Below are positions 41,870-51,595 of a DNA stretch of 64,000 nucleotides, piece after piece. Origin of the DNA: CAIZWU01 sp942492905 (GTDB taxonomy: Bacteria; Verrucomicrobiota; Verrucomicrobiia; Verrucomicrobiales; V1-33); contig OW818657.1 of NCBI GenBank assembly GCA_942492905.1, positions 5,704,001 to 5,768,000 of the forward strand. The letters run 5' to 3'. The position numbers were made by a program, and so were the translations under genes. The notes under the pieces were generated by a model. That model did no database searches, was not told the DNA's origin, and was given only the letters and a program-made list of their open reading frames with translations. Every line of letters begins with the position of its first letter. The stretch's first letter is position 1.

Positions 41870-43096
41870 TTAATGCCGGCTCCACGAATTTGGCTGGAAG
41901 GACACCAACTCAATATAATTCCCGGACTCCCGATGCTGCCGCCAAGCCAGTTTCACTACTGCCGGACGCAAACCCGAATCGTGGGATCGTTTGGCGAAGA
42001 TGGCAGCCGCCTCTGAACCGGGAGTCAAACACACCAGGCAGCCCGAGGCACCGTCCGCCGGGAAAGCCGGTTCTGCCGCGACCAGCTGAAACATCTGCAA
42101 ATCCGGGCGCGTCCTCACCAATTCGGCAGCCATCGGGGCCGGGCCAGGCCGCAACAGCACATAAAACACCTCTTCCCCCTGCCCTTGGGTGGCGAGAAAT
42201 TTCCCCAACCGACCGCCTTTTTGCTGGGCCAGCGCCTGCCCGTGCACCCGGGTTCCGGCGGCAGTTTCCTCCACAGGAATCACGAGGGGAGGATCAGCTA
42301 CGATCTCAAAAAGGGACAAAAACCGCTCAGTCCCGGGAATCCTCCGGACTTGGATGAACTCGAAATCATCCGACCGCGCCCCCGGAAAGCACGGGAACGC
42401 CAGCCCCTCCGCTGCGGTGCTGCCAGGTAACAGGAGGGGGCCGGCCGACTTGGCATCCCCGGCTGCCAGCAGCCCCTGCAGGATTTGCCGCGCCGACTGC
42501 ACAGCCTGATCCCGCTGGCGGTCCAACTGTTGCATCCGCTCCACCACCAAGCCGGAAAGCTCCGGTGAGCCTGACGGCACGGATTCCGTCTTGGCCTGGG
42601 TGAATGCCAAGGCCGCTCCTCCCATGACCAGAGTTCCCAAAAACAAGGTGATCAGCGCGGCGTCAAAAAATCGCAGCCGGTGCTGCCGCTGGCGATGCCC
42701 CAACTCCGCGGCCGCTTCCTCCTCCTCACGGGTCGGCCCAGGCACCTGCTTTCTTGGCGGGCGGGATGGCGTTTCCTGGATGGATGGGGCAGGAACTTCC
42801 CAGTTCACCTTCGGTTCTGACCTTTCCTGTTCAACCGGGGGCGGTCCGACCTTCTCCCCGGCGGGTGCGCCGGCCACCATTACCTCACCCACTACAGGAG
42901 TTTCATCCCAAAAACCGTGCGGCAGAGTCACCACCGCTGTCTCCTGCCTCAGCGGAGCCTGCACCGCCGACCCGCAGACCGGGCATGGGGCTTCCACTCC
43001 GGCATAGGCGAGCGGAGCTTCCAAGCCATAACCGCAACCCGGGCATCGGAAGCGCAGCAGGCCCTCCCGCGGCAGATTGATTTCACTTTCAGACAT
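41870..43096 (-). CDS. Zinc-ribbon membrane protein of unknown function
   Basis: A 408-residue protein. A zinc ribbon with C18/C21 and C38/C41 opens the protein. A Pro/Glu-rich linker, one transmembrane helix around 145-165 and a ~240-residue outer domain follow. I recognise no family for the outer domain. Proteins with a short N-terminal zinc ribbon, a linker and one helix are common in Verrucomicrobiota and Planctomycetota. The ATG at 43096 begins just before the ribbon. Confidence 0.65.
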   Translation of the reverse strand: MSESEINLPREGLLRFRCPGCGYGLEAPLAYAGVEAPCPVCGSAVQAPLRQETAVVTLPHGFWDETPVVGEVMVAGAPAGEKVGPPPVEQERSEPKVNWEVPAPSIQETPSRPPRKQVPGPTREEEEAAAELGHRQRQHRLRFFDAALITLFLGTLVMGGAALAFTQAKTESVPSGSPELSGLVVERMQQLDRQRDQAVQSARQILQGLLAAGDAKSAGPLLLPGSTAAEGLAFPCFPGARSDDFEFIQVRRIPGTERFLSLFEIVADPPLVIPVEETAAGTRVHGQALAQQKGGRLGKFLATQGQGEEVFYVLLRPGPAPMAAELVRTRPDLQMFQLVAAEPAFPADGASGCLVCLTPGSEAAAIFAKRSHDSGLRPAVVKLAWRQHRESGNYIELVSFQPNSWSRH

Positions 43097-43285
43097 CACA
43101 AAACAATAATCCCCGCCATCCTTCAGGAAACCGCGGACGCATGCAACTTCTACCACCCCTGCCCGACTTTTTTCAGGTTCCTGAAATTCCAATTGCTTCA
43201 GCCACCCGGAATCGTTCTTGAATTTTCATCCCGCCGCCCGCACGTCACCCGTTCCCGCTGGCTTCATCCTGCCTCCGGGCTCCGC

Positions 43286-44366
43286 ATGACCCCTTCCCCC
43301 AGCCCCCTCTTCGATCCAGCCAACGCCTTTCTGGCGCCCATGGTCGAAATCCTGCGCCGCCACCCCAAGCGCATTGTCTTCCCTTCCGGACTTGATCCCC
43401 GGATCCTCCGCGTCGCCGCCGAATTGGTGAAAACCCAGTGCCGTCGCCCCCATTCTGCTCGGGAATCGTCCCGCGCTCCGGGCCATGGCCGCCGATCTGG
43501 GGATCAGCTTGGACTTCATCGGCATCATCGACCCGGCTGAATCCGACGATTTCGACTTCTTCTGCGAGCGCTACCGCCGCGTGGAAAAAGCCCGCCGGCG
43601 GGCGGTCCCGAATGCGGCCGAAGTCATGGTGAAGCCAGCCTATTTCGCCGCGATGATGGTGCAATATGGCTATGCTGATGGCGTGGTGGGAGGCAATGAA
43701 GGCTTCCCGGCCGCCTTCTTCCGGGCTCTTTTCCACCTGATCCGCCCGATGCCGGGACGCGACAGTGCCTCCTCCTGCCTGCCTGCCTATCTGGCGAACC
43801 GCCCGGATCTCGGCGTAAACGGCACGCTTTTCCTCGCCGACTGCGCCGTGATCCCCAACCCGACCATGGGCCAGCTTGCCATGACGGCGGTCGAGACCGC
43901 CCGCGCTGCCCACCTGCTCTCTTCCGAAAAACCCCGCGTGGCGATGATCTCCTTCTCCACCCGGGGCAGTGCAAGGAATGCCTCCACCACCAAAGTCCTC
44001 GCGGCGATGGAACTGGCCCGGAGCCAGGCCAAACAACTCCTCGTGGACATGGACATTGATGGAGAAATGCAGCTGGATGCCGCCATTGACCCGGATACGA
44101 TGCAACGCAAGGCCCCTGGTTCTGTCCTCGGAGGACGGGCCAATGTGCTCGTTTTCCCCGACCTCAATGCGGCCCACGTGGCCTTCAAGATGCTGGAATA
44201 CGTTGCTGGAGCCGAAACCTACGGCCAACTCGTCCTGGGTCTGGCCCGGCCCGCCGCCCAGGTCTCCCGCGTTGCCAGGGAGCGCACCATTTTAGGGGCG
44301 GCCCTCTGCACCGCCATGCGTGCCATGGCCTATCGCGATCTGGTCAACGCCGAGGAATTCCTCTAG
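43286..44366 (+). pseudogene. pta: Phosphate acetyl/butyryltransferase with a frame break
   Basis: The Pta fold is complete only across two frames. The first (from the ATG at 43286) gives HPKRIVFPSGLDPRIL and AAELVKTQ. The second, from about 43440, gives VAPILLGNRPALRAM and the rest to GAALCTAMRAM...EEFL. Removing the T at 43439 joins them without any other change (…TQ-AVAPILLG…); a 2-bp loss would do the same. The remainder (about 300 residues) keeps the family motifs. The enzyme interconverts acetyl-CoA and acetyl phosphate. The break may be a sequencing error, a true mutation or, less likely, programmed frameshifting. Confidence 0.8.
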
Positions 44367-44752
44367 CTTGAAACGGGGCCTGCCGGCGCTGATTCCATGG
44401 CCCGTCAGGAAGGCACCCTGAACGTGAAAAACTTGCTCCGGGCCTACCGTTACGCGCAAGTTGGGGGTAAGCTCTGATTGAGCCCCTCCTATTTGCTCGG
44501 GCTCGATTATGTGGGCCTGGACAACTTCATGTCGATCTACCGACTGGGGATGGCTTCGGCCCAGGCAGCCCCCCACGGCTTTCATGGCTGATCTCACCCA
44601 CCGCTACCGCGGCCAGCATTGATCCGGGAGTCGGCAGCGTCCTGCCCCTGACCGATGCCAACGGAGCCGGTTCCATCAACGTTACGTCCCTCGCCAACAC
44701 CACCTACACCCTGACGGTCAATACCCCGACCGGCAACGGATTGATGCCGCCA
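44367..44752 (+). pseudogene. Gene remnants: Ig-like repeat fragment in a 386-bp gap
   Basis: No intact gene lies here. From 44585 to about 44740 the + strand reads as an Ig/fibronectin-like repeat of the kind found in verrucomicrobial LamG proteins (SIDPGVGSV, GAGSINVTS, NTTYTLTVN). It has no start, lacks partner repeats and runs into the end of the TamA gene. Before it are two short open stretches (from 44398, 26 codons; and one ending at 44588) broken by stops. This looks like the decayed tail of a surface protein. Confidence 0.5.
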
Positions 44753-46795
44753 TCAAAAGGCAAACCCAAACGTCACATGCAGCGCCCCGGCAGCCTCGCC
44801 GGGCTGGCGGTCGGGATTGAACCCGTAGTCCACCCGGAGCGGGCCGATGGGCAGTTGATAGCGGATCCCCATCCCCACGGCATACCGCAGGTCGTCCCCG
44901 CTGAACAGGGACGAATCCTCCCGGCTCACGCTGCCGGCATCGGCAAAAGCCGCGATTTCCAGGTTCTGGATGATTTCATAGGACAACTCGGCATTGACCA
45001 CGCTGGTGGCGAGCCCTCCCAGCGGCGTGCTGCCCCGGGCCGAAGCCGCGCCCATTTCACGCTCCGCGAAACTGCGTACCGTGGTGCCGCCGCCATTAAA
45101 AAGCCGCAGATCGATCGGGACGTCTTCCACCGCACCGTTGGTGCCGAGGGACGAAGCCCGCGCCCCCACGGCAAAGCGCCACGATTCACCCAGCGGATGA
45201 TAGTAGGATGCATTGAAATCCGTGCGGAGGAAATTGATATCATTCTCTCCGCCCTGGTCAAAGCCGCCTTCCACCGCCGCCCCGGCCAACCATCCGGAGC
45301 GGGGATTGAGCGGGTTGTCCCGGTAGTCCAGGATCAACCGCCCGCCCGCCGTCAGAGTCTGATAATCGTCAGGCCCAAGTTCATCCATCGTCAGCACTTC
45401 ACTCTCCGCCGTATTCAGGCTGACCGCTGAAAAAATCTCCGCGGTGATACGCCGGTTGATGCGGCGGGTCAGACTGCCCCGCAGGCCCAGACTGTCATGG
45501 GTGTAATCCTTGAACGTGAAATTCTCCAAAGCCATCCCGAGGCCCAACGCATTGCGCGATCCGAAGATGGCAGGGTCGGCCCATTGCACACTGCCATTGG
45601 CTCCAGTGCCTCTCAGTTCTGCCCGCAGGCCGAGCGAGTTCCCGGTATCCATGAAGTTCACATGCCGCGCCTCGATCCCGGCGATTGGGCCATAGAACGT
45701 TTCGTAGCCACCGAAGAATCCCAGCGTCCTCGGCAGGGCCTCCTCACCACTCACGGAGAGGGCGAGAGTATTGCCGCTCAAGGCCACCGGCTCCACCTCT
45801 AGCCGGCTGAAAATTCCCGTATCCAGGCTCCGGCGGTAGAGCAGATCGAGGGTCTCCGGAGCATAGGTCTGGCCGGTCGCAGCAGCAAAGACGGCCTCCG
45901 CCACGTGGTGCGCGCCTTTGCTCAATTGATCGGCCACCCGCACCTCCGTCACGGTAAATCGCTCCCCCGGAATGATGGTGATGACGGCTGGCACCTTCCC
46001 ATCCACCTCCGTCCCCGGCAGGGAAACGGCCTGCACCTCTGCGGCAAACCGGCCCAGTTGCTGAAGGTCGCCTTTCAGATCCTTCCGGAGATTTTCCAGG
46101 CGGACTTCGCTATATGGCTGGCCGGCCAGAGCCGTGATCTTTGCCTGCGCTGCTTTCGTCAGGGAAGAGGCCTCACCTTCCACCCGCAGGGCCGAAAAAA
46201 CCGAAAGCTTCCCCGGTTTCAGATCGACTGCGATATCAATGCTGCCCGGGGTTGCCCCGGGCGTATAAACAGCATCTGCGGCCGTGGCCAGCAGGTAGCC
46301 ATCGGCCTGCAGCCGACGCACCACCAGCCCGAGGCCGGCCTCGAGATCGCCCTCCACAAAAGGCAGGGTTTTGGCGAGGCGCCCTTCCCGTTCCCGGGTC
46401 TGCCGGGTCAGATAACTCCGCAGGGAATCCATCCGCTCCGGTTCCACGCCGGTGAAGGTGATCTTGCCCACCGTCTGCCTGGTGCCTTCCTCCACCAGCA
46501 ACACCGCCCGCTGGCCTGACAACTTCCAGTCCACCCGGGCATCGCGGTAGCCCAACTGGAGATAGCGCTGCTGGAGGAAAAAAGCGAGGTCATCGGCAAG
46601 GGGTGCGGAAACGGCTTTATCCCCGGAAAGCGCCCATTGTTTTTCCACCACGATCCTTGAAGCCGCCGCCATGTCACTGCTGACTCCCTGCAATTCCACG
46701 GGAACCCCTGCCGCCACGGGCGCACGCGGCTCCTGCGCCGGCAGTGGCAGCACCACCACGGACAAGACCAGATGGAACAAAAGAAAACGGTTCAT
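44753..46795 (-). CDS. TamA/BamA-family outer-membrane protein
   Basis: A 680-residue Omp85-family protein with a signal peptide (ending LPAQ near residue 21). POTRA-like repeats cover about 30-330, with GKITFTGVEP and FTVTEVRVAD strands. A C-terminal 16-strand barrel begins near GFFGGYETFYG and ends HVTFGFAF, with phenylalanine as the last residue. NGGGTTVRSF carries the lid-loop pattern of the family, where VRGY-type sequences occur. Its start overlaps the stop of the TamB gene by 4 bp. TamA and TamB together move or insert envelope proteins or lipids. Confidence 0.9.
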   Translation of the reverse strand: MNRFLLFHLVLSVVVLPLPAQEPRAPVAAGVPVELQGVSSDMAAASRIVVEKQWALSGDKAVSAPLADDLAFFLQQRYLQLGYRDARVDWKLSGQRAVLLVEEGTRQTVGKITFTGVEPERMDSLRSYLTRQTREREGRLAKTLPFVEGDLEAGLGLVVRRLQADGYLLATAADAVYTPGATPGSIDIAVDLKPGKLSVFSALRVEGEASSLTKAAQAKITALAGQPYSEVRLENLRKDLKGDLQQLGRFAAEVQAVSLPGTEVDGKVPAVITIIPGERFTVTEVRVADQLSKGAHHVAEAVFAAATGQTYAPETLDLLYRRSLDTGIFSRLEVEPVALSGNTLALSVSGEEALPRTLGFFGGYETFYGPIAGIEARHVNFMDTGNSLGLRAELRGTGANGSVQWADPAIFGSRNALGLGMALENFTFKDYTHDSLGLRGSLTRRINRRITAEIFSAVSLNTAESEVLTMDELGPDDYQTLTAGGRLILDYRDNPLNPRSGWLAGAAVEGGFDQGGENDINFLRTDFNASYYHPLGESWRFAVGARASSLGTNGAVEDVPIDLRLFNGGGTTVRSFAEREMGAASARGSTPLGGLATSVVNAELSYEIIQNLEIAAFADAGSVSREDSSLFSGDDLRYAVGMGIRYQLPIGPLRVDYGFNPDRQPGEAAGALHVTFGFAF

Positions 46796-49700
46796 CGGAA
46801 TCGGATCAGATAGTGGAGCAGGCCCCGGAAGGTGCCGGTTTCGCCGACACGGCCGATGGCGCGCCACTTGGGCGTGAGTTCATACACCGCCGAGACCCCC
46901 CGGCGCGAGGGGTCGCTGCCGAAGACGGAAAACTCAAAGGACAGGCGCGGCGGCTCGTCATCGCCGGTATCAACGGCGGACTTGCGGAAGAGTTTGCGGT
47001 AGGTCTGTTTCAGTAACACAAAGGCCGCGCGTCCGGCGGCTTCATCCCGGCTGGAGGTGAGGTCGGAAGTGGTGACGCCAGTCGCCAGCAGCGAAGCGAT
47101 TTCCCCTTCCGGCAGCGGTGGACTGGAGGTAAGCCTGACTTTTGGATCGAGCGCCCGGCCCTGCACAAAAACCTGCACCATGCGGCTGCCGGTGATGGAT
47201 TCGCCGGTGATATTGATCTGCGGATCGAAGGGCTGCTCCTTGCTGAAGGAGACGACCCCCTCAGTGATATTCAGCCGGCTGAAGGGGAGTTTGAGCCACA
47301 TTTCCTCCAGCTTGACGGTGCCGGTCAAATCCGGCCGGGCTCCCGCCCCGGAGAGGCGGAGATCAGCCACCGCATTGCCTTTAGCGACATTGCCCATCAG
47401 GCGGATGGGATCGCGCGTTTTGATGGCAATATCAAAATTCCAACGGTCGAACGGCGGAGGCAAAGCCGGCGCACCCTGCTTGCCCAGAGTGGTGGGCGGA
47501 GGGGGCGGCGGAAGATCGTTAGGCAGGGAGAGCGGCAGGAATTCAATTTCCTTGAATACCCGCCCCCGGACCAGATCCACCTGCCCTTTCACTTCGGCCG
47601 CGGAGAGGCGGCCCCGGCAGGTCAGGGCAGCATTGGCGCGGAGCGAGAGGTTTTCATCGCGCACCACCAGCACCTCATCGGCGGTGAGTTGAAAATCGAG
47701 CGCGGGGTCCTTGAAATTGTCCATGCCGGCCCCGCCGGTGACCCGCAGGCGCCCGCCTGCCAGCATGACGGACGCCTCATCCACGGCCAGTCGTTTTTCA
47801 TCGGCCCGGAGCCGGATCTTCACATCCTTGACGGTGGGCAAAGCAGGTCCCGCGAAAGTCACCTGGCTGGCGGAGACGGTGGCCCCACCTTTCCAGACGG
47901 GCGCGCCGACCGTGCCGGAAACCCTGAAATCCATCGCCGCCGTGCCTGCCACGGTGCGCAGGGCGGGCACCCAGGCCGGAAGAAACGCCAGCGACGAGGC
48001 CGGCATTTTTACCTGTGCACTCAATGGCAGGGTTTTCGCTTTTTGAGGATTCTCCAACAGCGCCGGGAGGTCCAGCGGGAGGCGGGCCGAGAGGGTGACG
48101 GGCTGCAGCGGGCGCTGGGTCGCGATGCCGTCGAAGGCAAGGTTTCCGTCCTTCACCAAAGCTGTTAGTTTCAGAGTGGCCGGTTCGGTGGGCGGCCCCC
48201 CGGCGGCGGTGGGTTTGATCCGGGTGGCGTCCGCGGTCAGACTCCCCGTGAGCGTCTCCAACGTGCCGGAAAAATTCCCTTGGGCGGAAAGCAGCCCTTG
48301 GACGGGAAAGGTTTTTCCCAGCGCAGCGGCTAGTTTTGACGCATCCAGCCGATTGATTTCAAGCTGGAGGGAGGCTGGCGAGTCCGACAGTACCTTGGAA
48401 TTCTTCAGGGGGATTCTCGCGGCAAGATCCACCAACCGCTCGTTTTTCACGAAGGCTTGCAGCTTCGGCACCGTCAGGTGCCAGCCATCGTAGAAAATGG
48501 CCCCTTCCGCGCGCCACGGCCCGGCGCTGGCCATGAGCTTCGGCACATTCACCTCCCCGCCGGACTGAGTCAGGCTGGCGCTGAGCCCCAGGATTTCCGG
48601 AACGCCTTCCAGTTTCAACTCCCGGACCAGCACCTCGCCCCGGCTCTCCATCTGCCGCGGCTCAAGCATCCCCTGACCCTGCCAATCCACCGTCACCGCC
48701 CCCCCGAGCAAAGCCGGGCCTTTAAATTGAGTGCTCCAGGCCGAGGCTTTGACCACCTGCGGCAGCTCCAGCTTCACCCGGGCGGTCAGGGGCAGTCCCT
48801 GATCGGTGAGATTCAATTCACCCGCCGCACTCAACCGGTTGGCGGCATCAAGCCTCACGGACAAGTCTTCCACGTGCACCACCCCTGCCCTGGCGTCCGC
48901 CTGCAAATGCAGGGAATCGAGGGCGGCCTCCTGAATCCGCAGGCCGGTCGCATCCACCGTCGCCTTGCCCTGCAGCGATTGCCAATCCCGCGCCCGCCAT
49001 TGTTGGATCGCTCCGGAAGCAGAACCCTGCGAAATCACTGTGCCTGCGGTCGGCCAGGGCAGACCCGCCCTCACCGCGGCCGGCACGGTGGCGAGGTCCC
49101 GGGCGTCCGCTTGCCAATTCACGGTAAAATCACGTGTCCCGCGCAGTGCCAGCTGCCCGGTCACGGCCAGCGTGTTTTGCGCATTCAGCCGCACGTTGCC
49201 GGCTTCGAGTTTCAGCACTCCGTCCTCCAACCGCACCCGGCTGGCCGCTGATTCAATCGGGATGCCCTGCACCTGCAATCCGCCCGCCGTGATCTCAGCC
49301 GTGCTTTCGGTCAGGATCCTGTTGGCGAAAGCTATGGCAGCCTTCCCTTCCGCCTGACCGGTCACTGCCGCGCCGGGTGGCAGGAGTTCCGCCAGTTGCG
49401 GGGCCTCGAATGTCAGGTCCAGCCGGCCGGGCACTTTGGCGATCCCCGCCCAGGTGGCCGGCAGCGTGGCCTGCCCTTGGGCTGCGGCAGTGTTGCTGCC
49501 GGAGGCGGCCTGCAACTGACCCAGGGTGAACACTCCACCGTCCATGGTGGCTCCCAGCTGGATATCTGTCAGCTTTACCCCCGGCAGGGTGAAACCGCCG
49601 CCCAGCACCGACAGGTTCAGGGCCAGCTGGTCGGGACGCAGCACCGGACCCGCGAACTTCAGGACGGCCCGGTCCGCCTGCCAGGCTGCCTTTCCTGCTG

Positions 49701-50580
49701 GCACGCCCCAGAAGGCGAGGGTTTCCTGACTGATTTTGTCCACCTGCACCGTGGCGTCGGTCGTGACGCCGGTAAACCATCCGCCGGAGCGGCCTTCCGC
49801 CGATAAGTGGGTGGCGCCCTGCCGCGCCGCGAGGGAGAAACCGGCTTCGTCCGAAGCCAATCTGGCGACATCCACCATCAGGCGCTCCAGCACCGTATCC
49901 GGCCAGAGGGTGGTTTGTTCAAGCGTCAGGGTGGTCGGGGTGAGATGGGTGATGCCTTTGAGACCCTGCAGCAGCGGGGTTCCGGGCAGGTCCAGTTCTT
50001 CCGCTTCAATGAAGCCCGGTTTGGTGGGATCCAGCAGGAGGGAAAACCGGCGCACCACCAGCTGATGATTGGGCAGGCGCAGCCGGAGGGTGAGATTTTC
50101 AATCTGAACCGCAGGCAGGATGACCGTGGGCAGGGTGGGTTTGCGTTTCGGCCCCGCAGATCGGCTCCCCGCGGATTTTGGCCGGGGAATGGTCAAATCA
50201 AGCTCCACTTCGAGATTTTGCACCACGAGGCTTTTCAGCGCCGTCCCGGGTCCGGTGCGGCGCCACGCCAGGAGATCATAGTCCAATGCCGCATGCTGGA
50301 GCGTGACCGACCGCAGTTGGGAAGTGGCGTTGCCGGTGAGCTTGAGATCATCCACCACCAGTCCATTGAGCAGGGAACCGGAGGTCTTCCATTCTCCCGT
50401 GATCCCCGACCTGGCCAAGGCCGAACCTCCGAAGTGACCAATCGCCCAATGTCCCAGGGGCCGGTGAAATAATACCACAACCAGCAGCAGGAGGCCGGCC
50501 GCCAGCAGACCACGCCGGACCCACCGACGACGGGGTCGGGACGGCACCGGAGAAGCCGGAGTGGGGGGAGCAGCGGACAT
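46792..50580 (-). CDS. TamB-like translocation/assembly protein (DUF490)
   Basis: A 1262-residue protein with one N-terminal transmembrane helix (about 25-45). A very long AsmA/TamB-type beta region follows, ending in the DUF490 domain whose last part reads LRLSGAGARPDLTGTVKLEE ... LNITEGVVSFS ... ITGESITGSRMVQVFVQG. TamB spans the periplasm as a lipid-conducting groove and pairs with TamA, whose gene it overlaps (ATGA). The ATG at 50580 is used; a GTG two codons upstream is possible. Confidence 0.9.
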   Translation of the reverse strand: MSAAPPTPASPVPSRPRRRWVRRGLLAAGLLLLVVVLFHRPLGHWAIGHFGGSALARSGITGEWKTSGSLLNGLVVDDLKLTGNATSQLRSVTLQHAALDYDLLAWRRTGPGTALKSLVVQNLEVELDLTIPRPKSAGSRSAGPKRKPTLPTVILPAVQIENLTLRLRLPNHQLVVRRFSLLLDPTKPGFIEAEELDLPGTPLLQGLKGITHLTPTTLTLEQTTLWPDTVLERLMVDVARLASDEAGFSLAARQGATHLSAEGRSGGWFTGVTTDATVQVDKISQETLAFWGVPAGKAAWQADRAVLKFAGPVLRPDQLALNLSVLGGGFTLPGVKLTDIQLGATMDGGVFTLGQLQAASGSNTAAAQGQATLPATWAGIAKVPGRLDLTFEAPQLAELLPPGAAVTGQAEGKAAIAFANRILTESTAEITAGGLQVQGIPIESAASRVRLEDGVLKLEAGNVRLNAQNTLAVTGQLALRGTRDFTVNWQADARDLATVPAAVRAGLPWPTAGTVISQGSASGAIQQWRARDWQSLQGKATVDATGLRIQEAALDSLHLQADARAGVVHVEDLSVRLDAANRLSAAGELNLTDQGLPLTARVKLELPQVVKASAWSTQFKGPALLGGAVTVDWQGQGMLEPRQMESRGEVLVRELKLEGVPEILGLSASLTQSGGEVNVPKLMASAGPWRAEGAIFYDGWHLTVPKLQAFVKNERLVDLAARIPLKNSKVLSDSPASLQLEINRLDASKLAAALGKTFPVQGLLSAQGNFSGTLETLTGSLTADATRIKPTAAGGPPTEPATLKLTALVKDGNLAFDGIATQRPLQPVTLSARLPLDLPALLENPQKAKTLPLSAQVKMPASSLAFLPAWVPALRTVAGTAAMDFRVSGTVGAPVWKGGATVSASQVTFAGPALPTVKDVKIRLRADEKRLAVDEASVMLAGGRLRVTGGAGMDNFKDPALDFQLTADEVLVVRDENLSLRANAALTCRGRLSAAEVKGQVDLVRGRVFKEIEFLPLSLPNDLPPPPPPTTLGKQGAPALPPPFDRWNFDIAIKTRDPIRLMGNVAKGNAVADLRLSGAGARPDLTGTVKLEEMWLKLPFSRLNITEGVVSFSKEQPFDPQINITGESITGSRMVQVFVQGRALDPKVRLTSSPPLPEGEIASLLATGVTTSDLTSSRDEAAGRAAFVLLKQTYRKLFRKSAVDTGDDEPPRLSFEFSVFGSDPSRRGVSAVYELTPKWRAIGRVGETGTFRGLLHYLIRFR

Positions 50581-50716
50581 GAACACGCTGAGACTGACTC
50601 AGAACGGGACAAGTTCAAACGCCATACCTCGTCCATCTCCCAAGGAAAACACCTGGCAGGCCGGCTGCCTCTGTGAAAGGATACCACGTTTTCCCACCGT
50701 TCCTCCCTCCAACGCC

Positions 50717-51595
50717 ATGTCCGATCCAGACTCCCCACCGCCCGCCGCCACTCTCCCCCTCCAGCCGGCTCTTTCCGAAGCCCACGCTTCCCTTCACGAA
50801 CCAGGGTCCAATCCCCACTCCCTCACCATCCGCGTCTGGCCCAATATCCCGATCCTTTACCCCATGGCCATCGCCGCCCTGATTTGCGGCATCTTCAGCA
50901 TGTTGTTCGGGATCGATGGCGAGCTGAAACGCCTGTCCAATCCCCCCGCTGCGCAGACCGTCACCCAGGTCGACGGCACTGTTAGTTCGGCAGCTCCAAC
51001 CGTGGCCCAGGTGGAATACAGCAAAATGGCGGAAAAACTCAAGATCGAGCAGGTCATCGCCCTGATCTTTCTCGCGGCTTTTACTTACACCATGGTCGTG
51101 GTCTGCACCGACATCATTCTCACCTGGGCGCTGCTCGGAGTGGCCGCGACCGTCATTCTGGGCATGGGGCTCTTCATCCTCAACATTTACTATCAATTCC
51201 TCAACGGATTCTTCAATTTCCTCGGCGGCTTCATTCCGATCGCGAATGCGCACTTCTACTTCGCCATCTTTGTCGTCTGGGTCATCCTCATGATCGCGGC
51301 CATCATTTATGCCCGGTTCCACTACGTTAAAATTGAATCCAACGAAGTCATCGTGGTCGGAGGCGTGCTCGACAAACGCCGGCGTTTCTCCACCATGCGC
51401 CTCACCTACACCAAGGAAGTCTTCGACGTGTTTGAATACTACCTGCCCTTCGTGCGCTCCGGCCGGCTGATCCTCCGCTTCCAGGGTGAGACCGAACCCA
51501 TCGTGATCGACCACGTGATGAATCTTGATGCCGTGGTGAAGAAACTGGATCACGTCACCGCCACCATGCAGGTTTCCGCCGAGTCGGGCACCTAA
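50717..51595 (+). CDS. Polytopic membrane protein with a PH-like C-terminal domain
   Basis: A 292-residue protein. About four transmembrane segments cover 48-205, with one polar insert (about 70-110). The C-terminal ~90 residues resemble a bacterial PH-like (bPH2/DUF304) domain: VKIESNEVIVVGGVLDKRRRFSTMRL. Function is unknown. It is divergent from TamB and its last 4 bp overlap the end of the converging permease gene. Confidence 0.7.
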   Translation: MSDPDSPPPAATLPLQPALSEAHASLHEPGSNPHSLTIRVWPNIPILYPMAIAALICGIFSMLFGIDGELKRLSNPPAAQTVTQVDGTVSSAAPTVAQVEYSKMAEKLKIEQVIALIFLAAFTYTMVVVCTDIILTWALLGVAATVILGMGLFILNIYYQFLNGFFNFLGGFIPIANAHFYFAIFVVWVILMIAAIIYARFHYVKIESNEVIVVGGVLDKRRRFSTMRLTYTKEVFDVFEYYLPFVRSGRLILRFQGETEPIVIDHVMNLDAVVKKLDHVTATMQVSAESGT

